From positions 39,378 through 73,003 of the forward strand of contig NZ_BOVL01000054.1 of the NCBI RefSeq assembly GCF_019972155.1: a stretch of DNA of 33,626 bases. The letters are read 5' to 3'. This document shows, one piece after another, positions 21,871 to 31,230 of the stretch. Position 1 is the stretch's first letter, and every line of letters begins with the position of its first letter. The notes under the pieces are model-generated. The model did no database searches. It was not told the origin of the DNA and saw nothing but the letters and a program-made list of their open reading frames with translations. Source of the DNA: Bradyrhizobium sp. RD5-C2 (lineage in GTDB: Bacteria; Pseudomonadota; Alphaproteobacteria; Rhizobiales; Xanthobacteraceae). The position numbers and the translations under genes were made by a program.

Positions 21871-22335
21871 CTATTTCTTCTTCTTCCCCCCGACGAACGG
21901 CTTCTCGGCGGCCTGAGCCATCCACGAAAGCACCTGGTCTTCGTCGAGCTCGTCCATGGCGGTCAATTCGACGCCGCGGGTGGCCTTACCCATTCCGATC
22001 GGTGTCACCGGGGGTTCTGGTTGCAGTTCGTTACCTCGGATGAACATCAGCTTCATGTGACCGACGAATGCGCCGGAAGTGAAGCACCACCCATCGGGAA
22101 CGCCATAGTAAGCCATTCCCCATTTCACCGCGCGTTTGAGGTCCGGCAATATCCTGGAGGCCAAGGCATCGACATGTTTGGCGATGCTCTTCTGCGGTTC
22201 AGGAAGGCTCTCGATATAGGCAAATACTGGCTTGTCGCCGTCGGCCGCTTTCGCGGGACTCGCCTTGCCGGTCATCGCTACCAGAAGCTCGACACTTTTT
22301 ACCTGCGGCGTTCCCGTATCTTTTTTCATTGCCAT
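21871..22335 (-). CDS. DUF1801-domain protein
   Basis: The 154-residue protein contains the DUF1801 core: FAYIESLPEPQKSIAKHVDALASRILPDLKRAVKWGMAYYGVPDGWCFTSGAFVGHMKLMFIRG. The family has a YdhG-like fold and no settled function; many members occur next to regulators or as single genes. The N-terminus (MAMKKDTGTPQVKSVELLVAMTGKA) is variable and the C-terminus is basic (GGKKKK). ATG 22335 or ATG 22329 could both start it. It lies in the lower-GC block with the amidase-tetR pair but has its own upstream region, so co-transcription with them is unlikely: it is the first gene on its strand here. Confidence 0.85.
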   Translation of the reverse strand: MAMKKDTGTPQVKSVELLVAMTGKASPAKAADGDKPVFAYIESLPEPQKSIAKHVDALASRILPDLKRAVKWGMAYYGVPDGWCFTSGAFVGHMKLMFIRGNELQPEPPVTPIGMGKATRGVELTAMDELDEDQVLSWMAQAAEKPFVGGKKKK

Positions 22336-22648
22336 GGCCCCGCCGATCTAGTTCGTGATGCGGCAGCGGATATGCGGCCCACAACCGACCTCGTTTCGGC
22401 GCTAAGCCTATCCTCTTCTACCGGCGGCACAATGACAGCTCTGAGTCAAAGGCGGTACGTTTCAGGCCGAACAAGTGCCTTCCGGTTTGAACCTCAAAGC
22501 CGACGCAACGCATTTAGGAGCCCGCCCCAGCAGAGGCGCGGAAGCCGACAATATTGCGGGAGATGTTCGTGAGGCGGTTGAGCCGGTGGCGATCCGCCGC
22601 TAGTTTGCCGTCACAATCGGAGCTTAAGGGGAATCGGGGCTGGCGGAC
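22336..22648. other. intergenic region with repeat remnant
   Basis: This 313-base gap lies between divergent DUF1801 and the polyamine-type ABC genes. It contains degenerate repeat copy C (22432-22457) and must hold both promoters, which I cannot place. No gene or RNA is recognised. Confidence 0.5.
22432..22457 (+). repeat. degenerate dispersed repeat, copy C
   Basis: ATGACAGCTCTGAGTCAAAG followed by GCGGTA is a third decayed copy of the type at 19411 and 21740, marking the right side of the lower-GC block. Confidence 0.45.
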
Positions 22649-23808
<1,160 letters not shown>

Positions 23809-23812
<4 letters not shown>

Positions 23813-24723
23813 GCGCGCGCCGCATCTTCGCGCGGCCGGCGCGGCTTGCCGCGATCGCGCCCTATCTCTGGATGGTGCTGTTCTTCCTGGTGCCGTTCGG
23901 CTTCGTGCTGAAGATCAGCCTGTCGCAGACCGCGATCGCGCAGCCGCCCTATACGCCGGTGTTCGATTTCACCGAGGGCCGCGCGGCGCTGGCGGCCGCG
24001 TTTGCGCAACTGTCGTTCGACAATTTCCGCCTGCTGCTGCAGGACAATCTGTACATCCTGTCCTATCTGCGCAGCCTCGTCGTCGCTGTGACCTCGACCT
24101 TGATCCTGCTGCTGATCGGCTATCCCGTCGCCTACGGCATGGCGCGGCTGCCGCAGCGCTGGCAGGGCGTGGCGATGATGCTGGTCATCGTGCCGTTCTG
24201 GACCTCGTTCCTGATCCGCATCTATGCCTGGATCAACATTTTGCAGCATGACGGTCTGCTCAACCAGATCCTGCTCACGTTGCACATCGTGTCCGCGCCG
24301 GTGGTCTGGTTGTCGGCCGACAGCGCGATGTATCTCGGCATCGTCTACTCCTATCTGCCGTTCATGATCCTGCCGCTCTATGCGACGCTCTCCAAGATGG
24401 ATGCCTCGCTCTTGGAGGCCGCGGGCGACCTCGGCGCCTCGCCGCGGCAGGCGTTCTGGCTGGTGACGTTTCCGCTATCGCTGCCCGGCGTCGGCGCCGG
24501 CGCGCTGCTCTGCTTCATTCCCATCGTCGGCGAGTTCGTGATCCCCGATCTGCTCGCCGGCTCCAATTCGCTGATGATCGGGCAGACGCTGTGGCTCGAG
24601 TTCTTCACCAACAAGGACTGGCCGGTGGCGTCAGCCGCGGCGGTCGCGCTGCTACTGCTGCTGGTGCCGCCGCTCGTGCTCTACGACCGCCTGCAGCGGC
24701 GTCAGCTCGAGGGTGGCCGCTGA
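23809..24723 (+). CDS. potB: polyamine-type ABC importer, permease (PotB/PotH-like)
   Basis: The 304-residue inner-membrane protein has six main hydrophobic helices and the cytoplasmic EAA loop SLLEAAGDLGASPRQAFWLVTFPLSLPG, which docks onto the ATPase. The opening LAAIAPYLWMVLFFLVPFGFVLKISLS and the blocks FWTSFLIRIYAWINIL and GEFVIPDLLAGSNSLMIGQ are typical of PotB/PotH. ATG 23809 overlaps the stop of the ATPase gene by 4 nt, and its own stop overlaps the second permease by 1 nt, so the three genes are translationally coupled. Confidence 0.93.
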
Positions 24724-25538
24724 TGGCGCACACCGTCACTAGGCTGACGCGCTTCAACATGACCTCGCTGGCGCTCGGGCTGGCGTTCCTCTACCTGCCG
24801 ATCGTCATCCTCGTGATCTATTCGTTCAACGCCTCGCGGCTGGTGACGGTGTGGGGCGGCTGGTCGCTGCGCTGGTACCACGAATTCTTCAACGACCGCG
24901 CCATGCTGGATGCGGCGTGGATGAGCCTGTCAGTCGCCGCGGTGTCGGCGACGCTGGCGACATTGTTGGGCACGCTGGCGGCGATCGGGCTGGCGCGCGG
25001 CGAACGGTTCCGGGGGCGGGCGCTGTTCTCCGGCATGCTGTATTCGCCGCTGGTCATGCCCGAGGTGATCTCCGGCCTGTCGCTGCTGCTGCTGTTCGTG
25101 GCGCTGAACGCCGAGCGCGGCTTCTGGACGGTGACCATCGCCCACACCACGCTGACGATGTGCTTCGTCACCGTCGTGGTGCAGTCGCGCCTGGCCACGC
25201 TCGACCGCAGCCTGGAGGAAGCCGCGATGGACCTCGGCTGCGATCCGGTGCGCGCGTTCCTTTTGGTGACGCTGCCGCTGATCGTGCCGGCGATCGTGGC
25301 GGGGTGGATGCTCGCCTTCACGCTGTCGCTCGACGACGTGGTGATCGCGAGCTTCACCACCGGCCCCGGCTCGGCGACGCTGCCGATCCGGATCTACTCG
25401 GAGGTGCGGCTCGGCGTTAAGCCCGAGATCAACGCGATCTGCACGCTGGTGATCGCGCTGATCGCTGTGATCATCGTGATCGCCTCGTTCGCCTCGAAAC
25501 TGTCGAGCGCACGCGGCGAGAGCGCCGCGCCGCTGTGA
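24723..25538 (+). CDS. potC: polyamine-type ABC importer, permease (PotC/PotI-like)
   Basis: The 271-residue second permease has the start LALGLAFLYLPIVILVIYSFNASRLVTVWGGWSLRWYHEFF, characteristic of PotC/PotI, and the EAA loop SLEEAAMDLGCDPVRAFLLVTLPLIVP. LSLDDVVIASFTTGPGSATLPIRIYSEVRLGVKPEINA near the C-terminus is also diagnostic. It closes a three-gene unit with no substrate-binding protein gene before or after it. It ends only 6 nt from the converging sugar permease gene, leaving no room for a separate terminator. Confidence 0.93.
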   Translation: MAHTVTRLTRFNMTSLALGLAFLYLPIVILVIYSFNASRLVTVWGGWSLRWYHEFFNDRAMLDAAWMSLSVAAVSATLATLLGTLAAIGLARGERFRGRALFSGMLYSPLVMPEVISGLSLLLLFVALNAERGFWTVTIAHTTLTMCFVTVVVQSRLATLDRSLEEAAMDLGCDPVRAFLLVTLPLIVPAIVAGWMLAFTLSLDDVVIASFTTGPGSATLPIRIYSEVRLGVKPEINAICTLVIALIAVIIVIASFASKLSSARGESAAPL

Positions 25539-25544
25539 GGCGCG

Positions 25545-26396
25545 TTACGATTTGACGGCGCCGGCCGTCAGCCCGCCCACCATGTAGCGCTTGAAGGCGT
25601 AATAGACCGCGGCCGGCGGCAGCGCGTAGATGAAGCCGGTGGTCATCAACAGCTCCCATGGCGAGTCGTCGGCGGCGAGGAAGTTGCCGAGCGCGACCGG
25701 TAGCGTGATGTCGGTGTCCTTCGACAGCAGCAGGAACGCGTAGAGATATTCGTTCCAGGCGAGCAGGATCGCATAGGTGCCGACCGCGACCAGCGATGGC
25801 ATCATCAGCGGCACATAGACCAGGCGGAACAGCTGCAGCGTGGTGGCGCCGTCCATCGTCGCGGCCTCGTCGAGCTCGACCGGCAGCTTGTCGGAGGCCT
25901 GCTTCAGCACCCAGATCGCGTAGGGCGCGGCGATCGTCACCATCGCCAAAATCAGCGACCAGTGATTGTTGAGCAGGCCGTAGGTGCCCATGGTGCGGTA
26001 CATCGGCACGGCGAGGAATGCCGCCGGGATGAAATAGGTGAACAGCGCAAGGTTCATCACAGCCCGGCCGCCCGGCACGCGCAGCCGCGAGATCGAGAAC
26101 GCGGCGGCGGTGGCGACGAACAGCGTCAGCGCGCCGACGGCGAGCGCGATCACGGCCGAATTCCAAAACTGGATCCAGAAGTCGCGCAGGAAGTAATGCT
26201 GCTGGTGGAACACGATCGAGAAATTATGCAGCGTCGGATGCGTCGGCCACAGCTTGCCGGTGAACGCGTCCTCCTTCGGAGAGATCGCGAACACGAACAT
26301 GTGGTAGATCGGGATCATGGTCCAGATGAAGACCGGAATGCCGATCAGCAGCAGCTTGGCCTCGGTGCCGACTTCGCGGAGGGTGGGCAGCTTCAT
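25545..26396 (-). CDS. sugar ABC importer permease, MalG-like
   Basis: The 283-residue CUT1-type permease has six hydrophobic segments and the EAA loop VELDEAATMDGATTLQLFRLVYVPLMMP. IPVFIWTMIPIYHMFVFAISP at the N-terminus and LLAWNEYLYAFLLLSKDTDITLPVALGNF in the second half are typical of MalG-family proteins. ATG 26396 overlaps the stop of the MalF-like gene (ATGA), so it is the last gene of the binding protein-MalF-MalG operon. The transported sugar or polyol cannot be read from the sequence. A longer frame upstream of 26396 exists but overlaps the previous gene and is not used. Confidence 0.93.
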   Translation of the reverse strand: MKLPTLREVGTEAKLLLIGIPVFIWTMIPIYHMFVFAISPKEDAFTGKLWPTHPTLHNFSIVFHQQHYFLRDFWIQFWNSAVIALAVGALTLFVATAAAFSISRLRVPGGRAVMNLALFTYFIPAAFLAVPMYRTMGTYGLLNNHWSLILAMVTIAAPYAIWVLKQASDKLPVELDEAATMDGATTLQLFRLVYVPLMMPSLVAVGTYAILLAWNEYLYAFLLLSKDTDITLPVALGNFLAADDSPWELLMTTGFIYALPPAAVYYAFKRYMVGGLTAGAVKS

Positions 26397-27262
26397 CGCG
26401 ACAACCGTTTCATCATGTAATAGACCAGCGGCAGCACGAACGGCATCGCGCAGACGATCGAGGCCATCGCGAGCGACAGCTGGTCGAGCCTGAGATAGCG
26501 GATGCCCAGCGTCGAGAGCACGTGGGTGAGGTCGGCAGGCCCGCCGCCGGTGAGCAGATAGACGCTGTTGAAATCGCCCAGCGTCCAGATCATCGAGAGC
26601 AGCGTGCAGGTGATGTAGAGCGTCTGCATCGACGGCCAGGTGATGTAGCGGAATTTCTGCCACCAATTGGCGCCGTCGACGTCGGATGCCTCGTACAGAT
26701 CGTGCGGGATGGCGAGCCGTCCGGTCAGCAGGATCAGCGTCCAGAACGGCAGCGACTTCCAGATGTGCACGCCGATCGCCATCGCGAGCGCGACCGCGGG
26801 ATCGTTCAGCCAGTTCGGGCCGTCGTCGCCGGTGAACTTGAAGATCAACTGGTTGACCACGCCCCATTCCGGATTGAGCATGAAGCGCACGGAAAGAATG
26901 GTCGGGATCGACGGCACCGCCCAGGGCAGGATGAAGATGACAGACAGCCACCTGATCCAGGGCCGCTGCTGGGCGAAGAAGCCGGACAAGAACAGCGCGA
27001 TCAGCATCTTGATGTTGATGCCGATGACCAGGAAGATCAGCGTGTTGACGGCCGCGCGCGCGAAGATCGGGTCATTATAAAGTGCGACATAGCTCGACGG
27101 ATGGCGCGCCAGCCACAGGCCGTAGCCGACCGGATAGACCACGAAGGCGAGAAAGACGAGCAGGTAGGGCACCAGCAGCGCGATGCCCCAGACCTGCGGC
27201 GGCGTCAGCCGCGCCGACAGCGGCGGCGAGGGGGCATCGGATGCGGAGAGCGTGATCGCCAT
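26393..27262 (-). CDS. sugar ABC importer permease, MalF/UgpA-like
   Basis: The 289-residue permease has an N-terminal helix (VWGIALLVPYLLVFLAFVVYPVGYGLWLA), five more helices and the EAA loop DLYEASDVDGANWWQKFRYITWPSM. IFILPWAVPSIPTILSVRFMLNPEWGVVNQ is also typical of CUT1 permeases of the MalF/UgpA kind. The gene is separated from the upstream binding-protein gene by 192 nt that contain a dispersed inverted repeat, and overlaps the downstream permease by 4 nt. Confidence 0.93.
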   Translation of the reverse strand: MAITLSASDAPSPPLSARLTPPQVWGIALLVPYLLVFLAFVVYPVGYGLWLARHPSSYVALYNDPIFARAAVNTLIFLVIGINIKMLIALFLSGFFAQQRPWIRWLSVIFILPWAVPSIPTILSVRFMLNPEWGVVNQLIFKFTGDDGPNWLNDPAVALAMAIGVHIWKSLPFWTLILLTGRLAIPHDLYEASDVDGANWWQKFRYITWPSMQTLYITCTLLSMIWTLGDFNSVYLLTGGGPADLTHVLSTLGIRYLRLDQLSLAMASIVCAMPFVLPLVYYMMKRLSR

Positions 27263-27295
27263 TCGGTTACTCTAGGAAGGAGATGCCGCCTACGT

Positions 27296-27418
27296 CGTCG
27301 TCCCGGCGAAAGCCGGGACCCATAACCACAGGTCCCGGTCGTTGCGCGAAAGTCGTCGACCAGCATACTCCAGAACTGCTGCCGCGGCGTATGGGTCCCG
27401 GCTTTCGCCGGGACGACG
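27296..27418. repeat. dispersed palindromic element, copy 1, inside the sugar ABC operon
   Basis: Two perfectly inverted 29-bp arms (27296-27324 and 27390-27418) bracket 65 nt. Each arm is itself a hairpin, GTCCCGGC/GCCGGGAC around a GAAA loop (left, 27300-27319) or TTTC loop (right, 27395-27414). A second copy is at 33356-33479. The family is, from memory, widespread between Bradyrhizobium genes. It lies between the binding-protein stop and the first permease start. Confidence 0.85.
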
Positions 27419-27454
27419 CGGAAGCAGTTTTGGCGCCAGCCGACATCCCTTACG

Positions 27455-28840
27455 TTACCCCGCGACCTGCTTGATACGCGCGATCAGTTCGTCGACGGCC
27501 TTGTCCACCGGCACCTTCTCGCTGACGACGCGGTTCATGGCCTTGGCCCAGACGTTCTCGTTGTTCAGGATGGTGAACTTCCAGTTCTTGGTAAAGTCGA
27601 ACGGCGCAGTGCCGCCGGTGAACTGATTCCAGACCGCCTTGCGATGCCGGTCGGCCTGCCAGAACGGGCTCGCTTGGCTTGCCTTGGTCACCGGGAACCA
27701 GCGGCCGAGCGCACCTTCGATGTAGGGCCGCACGTTGTCTTCCTGCATCAGGAACGCGATGAACTGCTTGCCTTCCGCCTTGTTCTTGGCGTTGGCGAAG
27801 ATCAGTCCGGTCTTGACGTCGGAGCGGTAGCGGATCGTCGAGCCATCCGGCGCCTTCGGGAAGGACGCCGTGATGATGTCCTGCTCATAGGCCTGCTTGC
27901 CGGCGGCGCGCTGCGCGTCGGTCAGCGCCGGGTTGGTGGAATCCTCGAACCACTTCGCCGCGATCGAGATCGTGAAATTGTGGGTCATCACGATCGTCTT
28001 GTTGTGGAAGGCGACGTTGTTGTCCGGGTCCTTCCAGGTCGTCGAGGACGGCGGCGTGCAGCCCTTGATGTAGGTGTCGGTGTAATCCTTCAGTGCGTGG
28101 ATCAGGCCGTCGCGCACCTTGGGATCGTCGACCAGGAGCTTGCCGTCGTCGTCGACCAGCTTGACGTGGTAGGCGTCCATGAAGGTGTAGAACGACTGGA
28201 ACGAGTCGGTGGATTCCACGCCCATCGGCTGGCCGACGCCGTAGATGCGCTGGCCGGTCGCCTTGCGGATCCCCGGCTGCACCTTGTCGCACCAGAACGT
28301 CCAGTAATCCTCCCACTTGGTCGGGATGTCGGCGGCCTTGAAGCCGGCCTTCTCCAGCATGTCGCCCCAGATCTGGACGTGCATGCTCTGCTGCTTCAGC
28401 GGGAAGCCGTAATAGGACTTCTTCTTGGTGACGTCATTGTAGAGCAGGGCCGCTTCCAGCGTGTTCGGCGCGAAGGCGTCCTTCATCGGCAGCATGATGT
28501 CGGAGAGGTCCTCGAGCTTGCCCTCGAAGGCCCACTTGCCCTGGGCCTGCACATCGTAGGTGTCGGAATAGGCGACGTCGGGAACGGTGCCGGAATCGAG
28601 CGCGGCGACCGTCTTCGGAATCATGTCCTGGATCGCGTATTGCGACAGTTCGACCTTGATGCCGGTCTTGGCTTCGAATTTCTTGATCGTATCGAGCAGC
28701 GCGTCGTCTTCGGACTTGTAGAATCCCTTGCCCCACCAGACGGTGATCGTCTTGCCCTGGGCCAGAGCGGGTGCAGTTGCGGCGAACAGGCCGACCGCAG
28801 CGACCGCAATTGATAGCGCACCGATAACCTTGGATCTCAC
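27455..28840 (-). CDS. sugar ABC importer, periplasmic substrate-binding protein
   Basis: The 461-residue family 1 solute-binding protein begins with a cleavable signal peptide (MRSKVIGALSIAVAAVGLFA, cleavage likely after ALA at 25-27). The mature start, GKTITVWWGKGFYKSEDDALLDTIKKFEAKTGIKVELSQY, is typical of CUT1 binding proteins, as are VPDVAYSDTYD and the aromatic-rich YYGFPLKQQSMHVQIWGDMLEKAG. It captures an unknown sugar or related solute in the periplasm. The start is GTG 28840, with AGGGGAG 7 nt before it. It is the first gene of the operon with the two permeases. Confidence 0.92.
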   Translation of the reverse strand: MRSKVIGALSIAVAAVGLFAATAPALAQGKTITVWWGKGFYKSEDDALLDTIKKFEAKTGIKVELSQYAIQDMIPKTVAALDSGTVPDVAYSDTYDVQAQGKWAFEGKLEDLSDIMLPMKDAFAPNTLEAALLYNDVTKKKSYYGFPLKQQSMHVQIWGDMLEKAGFKAADIPTKWEDYWTFWCDKVQPGIRKATGQRIYGVGQPMGVESTDSFQSFYTFMDAYHVKLVDDDGKLLVDDPKVRDGLIHALKDYTDTYIKGCTPPSSTTWKDPDNNVAFHNKTIVMTHNFTISIAAKWFEDSTNPALTDAQRAAGKQAYEQDIITASFPKAPDGSTIRYRSDVKTGLIFANAKNKAEGKQFIAFLMQEDNVRPYIEGALGRWFPVTKASQASPFWQADRHRKAVWNQFTGGTAPFDFTKNWKFTILNNENVWAKAMNRVVSEKVPVDKAVDELIARIKQVAG

Positions 28841-28860
28841 GTTCTTCTCCCCTCATGAGG

Positions 28861-28881
28861 CCGGTTTTTTTTAACCGGTTA
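28861..28881. promoter_or_regulatory. palindrome of LacI-operator form upstream of the sugar-binding protein
   Basis: TAACCGGTTA (28872-28881) is a perfect 10-bp palindrome with the AAnCGnTT core used by LacI-family repressors, 32 nt before the GTG start. CCGGTT/AACCGG (28861-28866, 28873-28878) also forms a stem with a T6 loop. No regulator gene is adjacent. Confidence 0.4.
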
Positions 28882-29003
28882 GGGAAAACACTAGCGCATG
28901 CCCGGGACCCGATAAAGATGCCGCATCGACGACTTCTGTAGGGGGCTCGCGGGAGTGCGTGGATCAGTCCCGCTGCATTGATGCGGAAAGTGAATGGATC
29001 GAT

Positions 29004-29043
29004 CAGTTCGACCCTTGGCCAGTTCGACCTTGGTCAGTTCGAT
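29004..29043. repeat. short tandem-like repeat at the end of the asmA-like gene
   Basis: CAGTTCGAC occurs at 29004-29012 and 29020-29028, and CAGTTCGAT at 29035-29043, with 15-16 nt periods. The last copy includes the stop codon region of the asmA-like gene. Confidence 0.5.
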
Positions 29044-30998
29044 TTGGCATTCTCGGCCGCCGTGGCCGGAGCGTTGCCGGGCGCGCCGGCCGCGGCATCG
29101 GGCCGTGCGGCGCCGCCGGTGAAGCGCTCGATCACCGAGCGCACCGCGTCGCGGGTCTTGCGATCCTTCACCGCGTCGAGCAGCGGGGCGGATGCCGGCG
29201 AGCGGCGGATCAAGCTTTCCGGATCGGGGAAGATCAGCGGATCGTCCCACGGGCCTTGAATCACGAAGGGCAGATCGAACGCGGTGCCGCCGGCAGATGC
29301 CGAGGTCAGGCTGGCGACGCCCTTGAGATCATACTCGCGCGACGGCACCGAGGCGGTGCCGGTCAGCGCGATCTTGGCCGCGGGGCTCACGACATGGATG
29401 TCGTCGGCGGTCGCGACGCCGTCGGCGAATTTCACCGAGACGCTGAGATTGTCATAGGGCGTCGAGCCGGAGCGGAAATTGCCGCCGCCGGACAGCGGCC
29501 GCTTCTCCAGCCGCCGCAGCAATTGCTCGACATTGAAGCCTGCGATCGCGCCGTCATGCCCGTTCAGCGTCGCGGTGCCGTCCAGCGACGACGCGAGCCC
29601 GAACGGGCTCGAGCCGGAAGCCGTCAGCGAGACGTTGAGGTTGCCGCGGCCGGACAATTTCGTGATGCCGAACAATTCGCTGGCGCAGGCCTGCAGATCG
29701 ACATCGGTGAACTGGAATTGCGCCCTGACGTCGGCGACCGCATCCGAGCGCGCGATCGCGAACGAGCCCTTGGCGATGCCGCCATACATCTGCGCCTCGC
29801 CGACGCTGAGCGCGAGCGCGCCGCCGCGTAGATTGGCGCCGAACGCGGTGCGGCCGAGCTTGGACGGGCCGACCGTCACCTTGGCGGCCGACAGGCGCAT
29901 GTCGAGATCGGTCGACGACAGCGAGGAAAGGTCGAACAGTTGCCTGTTCCAGTCGCGCTGGCCGCTGGCCAGCAGGCGGAACGTCGAGATGTAGGGCGTG
30001 AAATCGAGATTGCCGGCGGCAAGCGTCGCCTGCAGCGTCTGCCGGCCGTTGTTGGCGTAGGTCATCACGCCCTCGGCGACGTTGCCGTCGAGCTCGACAT
30101 TGACATTGGTGAGCGCGACCGAGCCGCCGACCACATTGGCGCGGGCCTTCAGTGCAAAGCGGCCGAAGCCGCCACCGCCGCCGGGCGGCGCCTGTCCCAT
30201 CCAGCGCAACGCGTTGCGCAGCGACGGGGAGTCCATGGTGGCCGTGCCTTCCATCATCAGGCTGGTGCGGTTGGCGACGGTTCCGTCGAACGCAACCTTC
30301 AGCGGCGCGCTGGCCAGCCGTGCCTTGAGGCCGGAACGGTCGCCCGACAGCAGCGCGACGAAATCGCTGGCGCTGATCGAGCCGTCGACGCGCTCGCCGC
30401 GCCAGTCGAACTGGCCGGTTGCGGCAAACGAGCGCGAGATCGACGGCCAGGCCAGCGACAGGTCGATGTCGCCGAGTTGCTCGGAGATATTGTTGGTGCC
30501 ATCCTGGTAATTCAGCTCGCCGTCCTGAATCCGTATCTCGGAGAACGACACCTGGTTCTCGGCGCCGGGCGTCATCGTCTTGGCGATGGTCTCGACGAAC
30601 GGGGTCCAGTTGCTCTCGCCGGCGCTGTCGCGGACCACACGGATATGCGGACGGAGCATCATGACGTCGGCAATCTCGAACCGCCGCAGCAACAGCGGCA
30701 GCAGGCGCAGGTTGGCGGTCAGCACGTCGACCTGCAGGGCAGGACCGATGGTATCGGCGCCCTTCAGCCCGACATTATGAAACGAGACATAGCTGCCCGG
30801 AAACACTGAAACGTCGATCGGGCCGTTGACGACGAGCTCAAGCCCGGTCACGCCGCGAATCTGCGCTTCCACCGCGCTCCGCAGCGCGTCCCGGTTGAGG
30901 AACCACGACGTTCCGACCAGCCCGACGAGCGCCAGGCCGAAAAGCGCCGCGATCGGCATCCCCAGGCGCTTAATTCCTTGGGCCATCGTCAATGACAT
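29034..30998 (-). CDS. AsmA-family inner-membrane-anchored protein
   Basis: The 654-residue protein has one N-terminal membrane helix (about 11-31, RLGMPIAALFGLALVGLVGTSWFL), then LRSAVEAQIRGVTGLELVVNGPIDVSVFPGSYVSFHNVGLKG, the typical AsmA N-terminus. The C-terminal part has VSLTASGSSPFGLASSLDGTATLNGHDGAIAGFNVEQLLR, the AsmA_2 region. AsmA-like proteins are thought to be bridge-like proteins linking the inner and outer membranes and affecting lipid transfer. I start it at ATG 30998 (MSLTMAQG); the frame extends upstream to 31163 without family similarity, and ATG 30986 is another option. Its 3' end is followed by short repeats of CAGTTCGAC. Confidence 0.85.
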   Translation of the reverse strand: MSLTMAQGIKRLGMPIAALFGLALVGLVGTSWFLNRDALRSAVEAQIRGVTGLELVVNGPIDVSVFPGSYVSFHNVGLKGADTIGPALQVDVLTANLRLLPLLLRRFEIADVMMLRPHIRVVRDSAGESNWTPFVETIAKTMTPGAENQVSFSEIRIQDGELNYQDGTNNISEQLGDIDLSLAWPSISRSFAATGQFDWRGERVDGSISASDFVALLSGDRSGLKARLASAPLKVAFDGTVANRTSLMMEGTATMDSPSLRNALRWMGQAPPGGGGGFGRFALKARANVVGGSVALTNVNVELDGNVAEGVMTYANNGRQTLQATLAAGNLDFTPYISTFRLLASGQRDWNRQLFDLSSLSSTDLDMRLSAAKVTVGPSKLGRTAFGANLRGGALALSVGEAQMYGGIAKGSFAIARSDAVADVRAQFQFTDVDLQACASELFGITKLSGRGNLNVSLTASGSSPFGLASSLDGTATLNGHDGAIAGFNVEQLLRRLEKRPLSGGGNFRSGSTPYDNLSVSVKFADGVATADDIHVVSPAAKIALTGTASVPSREYDLKGVASLTSASAGGTAFDLPFVIQGPWDDPLIFPDPESLIRRSPASAPLLDAVKDRKTRDAVRSVIERFTGGAARPDAAAGAPGNAPATAAENAKSN

Positions 30999-31154
30999 AT
31001 CCGGGTCGGGTTGAGTTTTGTCGGGTCGTCGTCGAACACTGCCGGCTGCGCAATGGAAGCCGGTGCCAACCCACGCAACTTGAAGGGTTTTCTTGTCGCT
31101 TTCAAGGCCATGTTGATGTCGCAGGCCGCCGCCCGCCGCCGCACGGGGCCGTGA

Positions 31155-31184
31155 TTGACGCATTGCGAAGATTTCGCCTAATAA
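31155..31184 (+). promoter_or_regulatory. weak candidate promoter for scoA
   Basis: TTGACG (31155-31160) is a good -35, and AT-rich CTAATAA (31178-31184) follows at 17-18 nt. It is 47 nt before the start codon. The -10 match is poor, so confidence is low. Confidence 0.3.
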
Positions 31185-31230
31185 TCCGTTGGACAGAGCC
31201 GTTCCGCGCCCTCCATCAGGTATTCATTGC

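Noticed and set aside
27296..27418. Inverted repeat as an insertion sequence or CRISPR fragment
   Set aside because: There is no transposase frame, no target duplication and no repeat-spacer periodicity; it is a small non-coding palindromic element.
27644..28813. 389-codon plus-strand open frame across the sugar-binding protein gene
   Set aside because: The minus-strand product has a signal peptide and family motifs; the plus-strand translation has none.
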